Assembly: GCF_041051975.1 (NCBI RefSeq)
Contig: NZ_CP163435.1
Span: forward strand, 9,082,501 to 9,146,500
Reading direction: 5' to 3'
DNA length: 64,000 bases
DNA from: Streptomyces sp. R21
GTDB lineage: Bacteria > Actinomycetota > Actinomycetes > Streptomycetales > Streptomycetaceae
In this document: piece after piece, positions 59,402 to 64,000 of the stretch
Layout: each line of letters starts with the position of its first letter
Position numbering within the stretch: position 1 is the first letter of the stretch
The notes under the pieces: model-generated
What the model was told of the DNA's origin: nothing
Seen by the model: the letters and a program-made list of their open reading frames with translations, nothing else
Databases searched by the model: none
Made by a program: the position numbers and the translations under genes

Positions 59402-60034
59402 TCAAGGCGTCTGCAGATGCGTCCGGTTCGGTGAAGCGCTGTCGGACTCCGGAGCGGGATCCGTCGTGGACGGGCTCGCGCGGACGACGACTTGGTCGCC
59501 GCGCGGCCCGAACAGGTGCAGGATCTCTACGGCGTTGGAGTCCGCCGGACCGAACCAGTGCGGTTCGCGGGTGTCGAACTCGGCCACCTCGCCGGGGCGG
59601 AGCGTGCATTCGCGTTCTCCGAGGATCAGGCGCAGCTCGCCTGCGAGGACGTAGAGCCACTCATAACCGTCGTGCGTGACCAGCTTCGGCTCGCGGGGAG
59701 AGAGCACCTGCTTGAACACCTGCACCCGGCCCGGATACTGCGTGAGCGGCACGAGGACGCTGCCGTGGCTCTTGCGCAGGGGCTTGAGATGCACCCGGGG
59801 ATCGCCGCTGGCCGGCGCGGCCACCAGCTGGTCGAGCGCGACGCGGTGCGCACGCGCGAGCGGGATGAGCAGGTCCAGGGTCGGGCGCCGTTTGCCCGAT
59901 TCAAGGCGGGACAGCGTGCTCAGCGAGATCCCGGTCGTCGCCGCGAGCGACTCCAGGGTGAGCCCGCGGTCCCGGCGCAGTGTGCGCAGCCGGGGCCCGA
60001 TGCCGTCGATTATCTGCTCCAGCTCGTCGTCCAT
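59402..60034 (-). CDS. XRE-cupin regulator
   Basis: 210 aa from ATG 60034. Helix-turn-helix RLRTLRRDRGLTLESLAATT and GISLSTLSRLESGKRRPT (about 18-55), then a cupin sensor: YEWLYVLAGELRLILGEREC and TREPHWFGPADSNAVEILHL, with metal-ligand residues partly present. It is divergent from a DHA2 pump across 110 nt with a perfect palindrome between. It probably represses the pump and its own gene until a small molecule binds the cupin. Confidence 0.92.
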   Translation of the reverse strand: MDDELEQIIDGIGPRLRTLRRDRGLTLESLAATTGISLSTLSRLESGKRRPTLDLLIPLARAHRVALDQLVAAPASGDPRVHLKPLRKSHGSVLVPLTQYPGRVQVFKQVLSPREPKLVTHDGYEWLYVLAGELRLILGERECTLRPGEVAEFDTREPHWFGPADSNAVEILHLFGPRGDQVVVRASPSTTDPAPESDSASPNRTHLQTP

Positions 60035-60056
60035 GGGGCCCATTGTGCGGCCATCT

Positions 60057-60073
60057 TTTGCGGTCTCCGCAAA
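60057..60073. promoter_or_regulatory. Candidate XRE operator
   Basis: Perfect palindrome TTTGCGG-TCT-CCGCAAA in the gap between the divergent regulator and pump genes, 23 nt from the regulator start and 71 nt from the pump start. AT-rich against the background. Confidence 0.75.
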
Positions 60074-60144
60074 TTGGATGGGTCGCGGCCGGGGTCCGGG
60101 CCGAGCATGGCCGAGCAGTTGCTCCCGGAAGTGAGAGGTGGGCC

Positions 60145-61560
60145 ATGACCGCGCCGACTCAGCCCGTTCAACCGGTTCAATCCATTCAGCCTGTTCTGAG
60201 TGCGCGCAGGCGCTGGACCGTGCTCGCCGTCTGCTGTCTGAGCATGTTCCTGGTGGGCCTGGACACCACCATCGTCAACGTGGGTCTGCCCGCCATCGGA
60301 CGCGGACTGGGCGTCGGGACTCGTGGTCTCGAGTGGACCGTGGACGCCTACACCCTCGTCCTGGCCAGTCTCCTGGTCTCCTCCGGTGCGCTGGCGGACC
60401 GGTTCGGACGCCGGCGGGTGTTCCAGTCCGGGCTGGTCGTGTTCGGCGCGGCCTCGCTGCTCTGCGCGATAGCCCCCTCGGTGGGTGTGCTCATCGCGGC
60501 CCGCGCCCTTCAGGGGATCGGCGCCTCGATGCTCAGCCCGGTGGCCCTCGCGATCGTGGTGAACGCGATGCCCGACCCGAAGGAGCGGGCGCAGGCGATC
60601 GGTGTCTGGGCGTCGGTCTTCGGGCTCAGCATGGCCGCCGGTCCCGTCACCGGCGGCGCTCTCATCGAGGGGCTGGGCTGGCGGTCGGTGTTCTGGATCA
60701 ACGCACCGGTCATCGTGGCCGCGCTGGTGCTCAGCACGGTGTTCGTGCCGGAGTCCCGGGCACCGCGGGCGCGGCGGCTCGACCTGCCTGGGCAGGCCCT
60801 GCTGACCGTGGTCATCGGGGTCTCGGTCGGCGTCCTCATCGAAGGGCCGCACCTGGGATGGACGTCGCCCGCGGCGCTGGTCGCCTACGCGTTCGCCGCC
60901 ATGGCGGCGGTCGGCTTCGTGCGGGTCGAGGTCCGACGGCCCGAGCCCCTGATGGACCCGCGGCTCTTCCGGCGCCCCGTCTTCAGCAGTGCGGTCCTGG
61001 GCGCCGTGGCGGTGTTCGTCGCCCTGAACGTGACGCTGCTGCTCAACACCCTCTACTTGCAGCACACTCGGGGCTGGACTCCACTGGCCGCCGGAGTGGC
61101 GACCCTGCCCTTGGCCGTCGGAGCGACCGTCTGCGCACCCGTGTCCGGCCGGCTGGTCGGCCGCATCGGACCGCGGCTGCCGCTTGCCCTGGCCGGCGGC
61201 TTCATCACGGCGGGCGGGCTCTGCCTGGTCGGGCTCGACCAGCACACGGACGTACGGCTGCTCCTGCTGGCCTACCTGCTCATCGGCATCGGGTTCGGCT
61301 TCGCCAACGCGCCGATCACCAACACCGCGGTGAGCGGGCTGCCTCCCGCCCGGGCCGGAGTCGCGGGAGCGATCACCTCCACCGCGCGCCAGTTCGGCTC
61401 CGCGCTCGGAATCGCCGTGGCCGGTGGCCTGGTCGCGGGGGCGGGCCCGGTGAGGCTCGCCCACGCGTCCCGTCCGGGCTGGATCCTGGTCGCCGCCTGT
61501 GGACTGTTCCTCTTCCTCGTCGCCCACGCGGCGCGCCCGAAGACGGACGTGGACAGCTAG
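60145..61560 (+). CDS. DHA2-type MFS exporter
   Basis: 471 aa from ATG 60145, GAGAGG 6 nt before. Fourteen helices: FLVGLDTTIVNVGLPAIGRG, GALADRFGRRRVFQSGLVVF, ALQGIGASMLSPVALAIVVN, then a complete C-terminal half ending LFLFLVAHAARPKT. It is a drug-efflux pump controlled by the divergent XRE-cupin regulator. An unusual Gln-Pro rich start (TQPVQPVQSIQPVLS) leads into helix 1. Confidence 0.93.
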   Translation: MTAPTQPVQPVQSIQPVLSARRRWTVLAVCCLSMFLVGLDTTIVNVGLPAIGRGLGVGTRGLEWTVDAYTLVLASLLVSSGALADRFGRRRVFQSGLVVFGAASLLCAIAPSVGVLIAARALQGIGASMLSPVALAIVVNAMPDPKERAQAIGVWASVFGLSMAAGPVTGGALIEGLGWRSVFWINAPVIVAALVLSTVFVPESRAPRARRLDLPGQALLTVVIGVSVGVLIEGPHLGWTSPAALVAYAFAAMAAVGFVRVEVRRPEPLMDPRLFRRPVFSSAVLGAVAVFVALNVTLLLNTLYLQHTRGWTPLAAGVATLPLAVGATVCAPVSGRLVGRIGPRLPLALAGGFITAGGLCLVGLDQHTDVRLLLLAYLLIGIGFGFANAPITNTAVSGLPPARAGVAGAITSTARQFGSALGIAVAGGLVAGAGPVRLAHASRPGWILVAACGLFLFLVAHAARPKTDVDS

Positions 61561-61586
61561 GTCAACGTAGGTATCCGGAGGCCGGG

Positions 61587-62417
61587 TCAGAACTCCTCGT
61601 GCGTCTCCGGATCGCCGCCCATGCGCCGCTCAGGACGGTCGGCGATGGCCCCCATCTCGGCGAGCGAGAGCTCGAAGCCGAAGACGTCGAGGTTCTCGCG
61701 CTGCCGTCCCGGATCCCCGGACTTGGGGATGGGCACCGCGCCGAGCTGGGTGTGCCAGCGCAGCACCGCCTGGCCGGGAGTCACGCCGTGGGCCTCGGCG
61801 ACCCTGGCGACGGCGGGGTCGTCCAGCAGCTGGGTGCCGCGGCCCAGCGGGCTCCAGCTTTCGGTGAGGATGCCCTTCTCGGCGTGGAAGGCGCGCAGTT
61901 CCTCCTGTGGGAGGAAGGGGTGCAGCTCGACCTGGTTGACGGAGGGCAGGACGCCGGTCTCCTTCTCCAGTCGTTCGAGGTGCTCGGGCGTGAAGTTGGA
62001 GACGCCGATCGAGCGGACGAGCCCGTCCTCGCGGAGCTTGATCATCGCCTTCCAGGAGTCGACGTACTTGCCGACCCGGGGGAGCGGCCAGTGGATCAGA
62101 TAAAGGTCCACGTACTCCAGCCCGAGACGCTCGCGCGACTCCTCGAACGAGCTGAGCGTCTCCTCGTAGCCGTGGTGGCGACCCGGCAGCTTCGTCGTGA
62201 CGACGATCTCCTCGCGGGGCACGTCGCTGCGGGCGACACCACGGCCGACACCGGTCTCGTTGCGGTAGTTCGTCGCCGTGTCGACCAGGCGGTAACCCAT
62301 GGCCAGGGCATCGGACACCGCCTGCTCCGCCTGCGCGTCGTCCATCGGCCAGGTGCCGAGACCGAGGGCGGGAATCCTCGTACGGTCGTTGAGCGTGCGC
62401 GCCGGGGTGCTGATCAC
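61587..62417 (-). CDS. Aldo/keto reductase
   Basis: 276 aa from GTG 62417 (AAGGG upstream); the longer frame to 62696 is not protein-like. Catalytic tetrad: Asp46 and Tyr51 in VDTATNYRNE, Lys76 in VTTKLPG, and His in YLIHWPLP. NADPH-binding region IPKSGDPGRQRENLDVF. It reduces carbonyl compounds such as 2,5-diketo-gluconate-like substrates; the true substrate is unknown. Confidence 0.93.
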   Translation of the reverse strand: MISTPARTLNDRTRIPALGLGTWPMDDAQAEQAVSDALAMGYRLVDTATNYRNETGVGRGVARSDVPREEIVVTTKLPGRHHGYEETLSSFEESRERLGLEYVDLYLIHWPLPRVGKYVDSWKAMIKLREDGLVRSIGVSNFTPEHLERLEKETGVLPSVNQVELHPFLPQEELRAFHAEKGILTESWSPLGRGTQLLDDPAVARVAEAHGVTPGQAVLRWHTQLGAVPIPKSGDPGRQRENLDVFGFELSLAEMGAIADRPERRMGGDPETHEEF

Positions 62418-62611
62418 GATCGGCCCTTCCCATTGACTGTGCGGTACAACCAGTATGGACGGACCGGGCACCCGGACAGTGGACGGCATGGGCGGCGCCG
62501 AGGAACGGCTGGGCCGTGGACAGGAACGCGACGGGATCCGTGCGTCCCACGTCGGGGGATGTCGTCCAGCTCGCCGGCGTGTCGCACAGCGGCGGGGGCG
62601 GCGGGCCGAGT

Positions 62612-63742
62612 TCAGCCGACGCCCTCCTTCCAGCGGGACGCCTCCCGATAGGCCTCGAAGACCCGGCGGTGATCGGCTCCGAGCAGGCGCGCGCAATCCT
62701 GTCCCAGGCGCTGGCAGAGCGCGGCGGCACCCCGCGGGTCGCCCGACTCACCGGTGAGCCTGGCGTGCCGGGCGCGCGCGTCGAGCACGTCCGTGTCCGT
62801 CGCCCGGGGGCCGTCGGCGTACCGCTGGATGAACCGTTCGAGGTCCCGGATCTCGGCGACGTGCCGTATGTCGACGTGCGGGTCGGCGGCGTTGTCCGGG
62901 ACGTACTCGATCTGTTGGATCGCCCGGTCCACGGCACGCGCGCCGGCCGGGCGGTCGCCGGGGGCCTTCTCCAGCAGCTTCAGCACGAGGGCGTCGAGGG
63001 GGCGGGGAACGCCCGGGCGCAGTGCGCTCGGCGGGGCCGGCCGTTCGTTCACGTGGTGCCACAGGACGGTATAGGGATCGGAGAGGTGACCGAAGGGGGT
63101 CCAGCCGGTCAGCATCTCGTACACGACGCAGCCGAGCGAGTAGAGGTCGCTGAGAGCGCTGCCCGACTCCTCACGCAGCCGTTCCGGGGAGGCGTAGTGC
63201 AGCGTGCCCCAGCCGGGGCCGTGCGAGGAGGAGGAGTCGGCGAAGCGGGCGAGGCCGAAATCGATGACCTTGGCGGCACCGTCGCCGTCGATGACGACGT
63301 TGCCGGGTTTGACGTCCCGGTGCACCACGCCGACGTCGTGGGCGTCGGCGAGCCCGTCGCAGATGTGCCGCGTCCAGCGCACGGTCTGCTCCAGGGTGAC
63401 CTGCCTGCCGTGTCCGGTGTGGTCGGAGAGCGGGCTGCCCTCGATGTACTCCATGACGGAGAACAGGAGGTCGCCGTCCTCGCCGTGGTCGTAGATCACG
63501 GCGACGTGGGGCCGATTGCGGATGCGCGCCATCGCCTGTGCCTCCTTGCGGAACCGGGCGACACGCCGGTTCAGCTCCTCGGAGGTCTCGCCGCGCCCGG
63601 GGTGGTTGTGCAGCGTGGCCACCTTCACGGCGACCGGGCAGTTCAGGCGCAGGTCATGGCCTCGCCACACGGAGCCCTGGGCGCCGCTGCCGAGGGCGAC
63701 GTCGAGTCGGTAGCGTCCGTCGAGGACACGTCCGGGTTCCAT
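62612..63742 (-). CDS. Serine/threonine protein kinase, cytoplasmic
   Basis: 376 aa from ATG 63742. Protein kinase fold: G-loop LGSGAQGSVW, catalytic Lys40 in VAVKVAT, Glu in EEAQ-like helix (RFRKEAQAMARIRN), HRDVKPGN loop, DFGLARF, and SALSDLYSLGCVVYEMLTG. The C-terminal ~100 residues are helical and include TPR-like residues (CQRLGQDCARLLGADHRRVF); no membrane helix or PASTA. It follows a gene that runs off the window by 7 nt, so they may be one operon. Confidence 0.92.
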   Translation of the reverse strand: MEPGRVLDGRYRLDVALGSGAQGSVWRGHDLRLNCPVAVKVATLHNHPGRGETSEELNRRVARFRKEAQAMARIRNRPHVAVIYDHGEDGDLLFSVMEYIEGSPLSDHTGHGRQVTLEQTVRWTRHICDGLADAHDVGVVHRDVKPGNVVIDGDGAAKVIDFGLARFADSSSSHGPGWGTLHYASPERLREESGSALSDLYSLGCVVYEMLTGWTPFGHLSDPYTVLWHHVNERPAPPSALRPGVPRPLDALVLKLLEKAPGDRPAGARAVDRAIQQIEYVPDNAADPHVDIRHVAEIRDLERFIQRYADGPRATDTDVLDARARHARLTGESGDPRGAAALCQRLGQDCARLLGADHRRVFEAYREASRWKEGVG

Positions 63743-63749
63743 GATCGCG

Positions 63750-64000
63750 TCACTTGCCCATCGGATCCCAGGCGCACAGCTCGGGCAGCCGTGCGGCATG
63801 GTCGTGCCATTCGGCGAAGAACTCCAGATGCTGATTGAGTACGACGCCCAACCGGCCCTGCGCATGCTGCCGTTGCACCAGGCCCGCCTTGCGGATCCTG
63901 TCACGTTCGGCCGGTATGCGCGGCACGTCCAGCAGAGCCCACCCGATGGCGGAGACGCCGAGCAGCACCATGAGCACCAGGAAGAATCCGCTCAGGAAGA
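63750..64000 (-). CDS. Membrane-anchored protein, 5' end outside window
   Basis: Leftward frame entering from the right edge: a hydrophobic helix FLSGFFLVLMVLLGVSAIGW, then a soluble charged tail RIPAERDRIRKAGLVQRQHA and FFAEWHDHAARLPELCAWDP, ending 7 nt before the kinase start. The N-terminus is beyond the window. The function is unknown; it could be a small signalling partner of the kinase. Confidence 0.6.
   Translation of the reverse strand, partial: FLSGFFLVLMVLLGVSAIGWALLDVPRIPAERDRIRKAGLVQRQHAQGRLGVVLNQHLEFFAEWHDHAARLPELCAWDPMGK

Noticed and set aside
60138-62651. 837-aa rightward ORF over the DHA2 pump and the aldo/keto reductase
   Set aside because: Runs in the wrong frame of two recognised genes; no domain.

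Overview
This is a GC-rich actinobacterial chromosome segment, almost certainly Streptomyces. Third codon positions are nearly all G or C, and GTG starts are common. The families are typical of the genus: DUF1206, DUF1906, GAF-ANTAR, SpoIIE/HATPase, STAS, mycothiol-dependent isomerase-like enzymes, many MFS pumps with divergent regulators, and TnpB elements in the IS1341 style. I saw no rRNA, tRNA, CRISPR array or prophage. The window is a mix of ordinary genes and patches of gene debris, as expected in an accessory or chromosome-arm region.

0-14 kb: a truncated DUF1206 membrane protein, a lipoprotein, a P-loop kinase/Nudix fusion, an M20 dipeptidase, a geranylgeranyl reductase-type flavoprotein, an MFS pump, a NarL-type two-component pair, a MarR/DHA2 pump pair, a maleylpyruvate isomerase-like enzyme and a histidine phosphatase. 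Several strong hairpin terminators separate these genes.

14-31 kb: an MMPL exporter, a long SMI1/KNR4 protein, a YbjJ-like MFS, a PPOX-fold oxidoreductase and a membrane-anchored XRE regulator, with remnants of IS21, TetR, dihydrofolate reductase and IS5 genes between them. A TetR regulon at 25.9-29.5 kb (alpha/beta hydrolase, DHA2 pump, tetR) shares five copies of one 18-bp palindrome. Two pairs have an identical 24-bp pitch. The pump is broken by a one-base frameshift. A poorly coding stretch follows with a TnpB fragment and other relics.

31-39.7 kb: a 972-aa AcoR-type GAF/GAF/SpoIIE/HATPase phosphatase, a LacI regulator with two GTTTACGTAAAC operators, a secreted GH5 glycosidase, the tail of a beta-galactosidase, a DUF1906 protein with SH3 repeats, and a truncated DHA2 pump.

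39.7-50 kb: the most unusual gene, a 979-aa fusion of a caspase-like domain and a membrane-embedded KAP NTPase, followed 38 nt later by a Nudix hydrolase. The usual catalytic Cys of the caspase motif is Asp. Next are a secreted cupin, a MoxR/VWA pair, and a TnpB element whose exact ends can be read because it split a recognisable gene. An MpaB-like oxygenase and a divergent TetR with two operators follow.

50-64 kb: signalling and stress genes (two GAF-ANTAR proteins, a STAS protein without a phospho-Ser, an anti-sigma-type ATPase, a Ser/Thr kinase), an atypical SDR, a two-TM K+ channel, a MarR regulator, a rhomboid-like protein, an XRE-cupin regulator divergent from a DHA2 pump, and an aldo/keto reductase. 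The last gene runs off the window.
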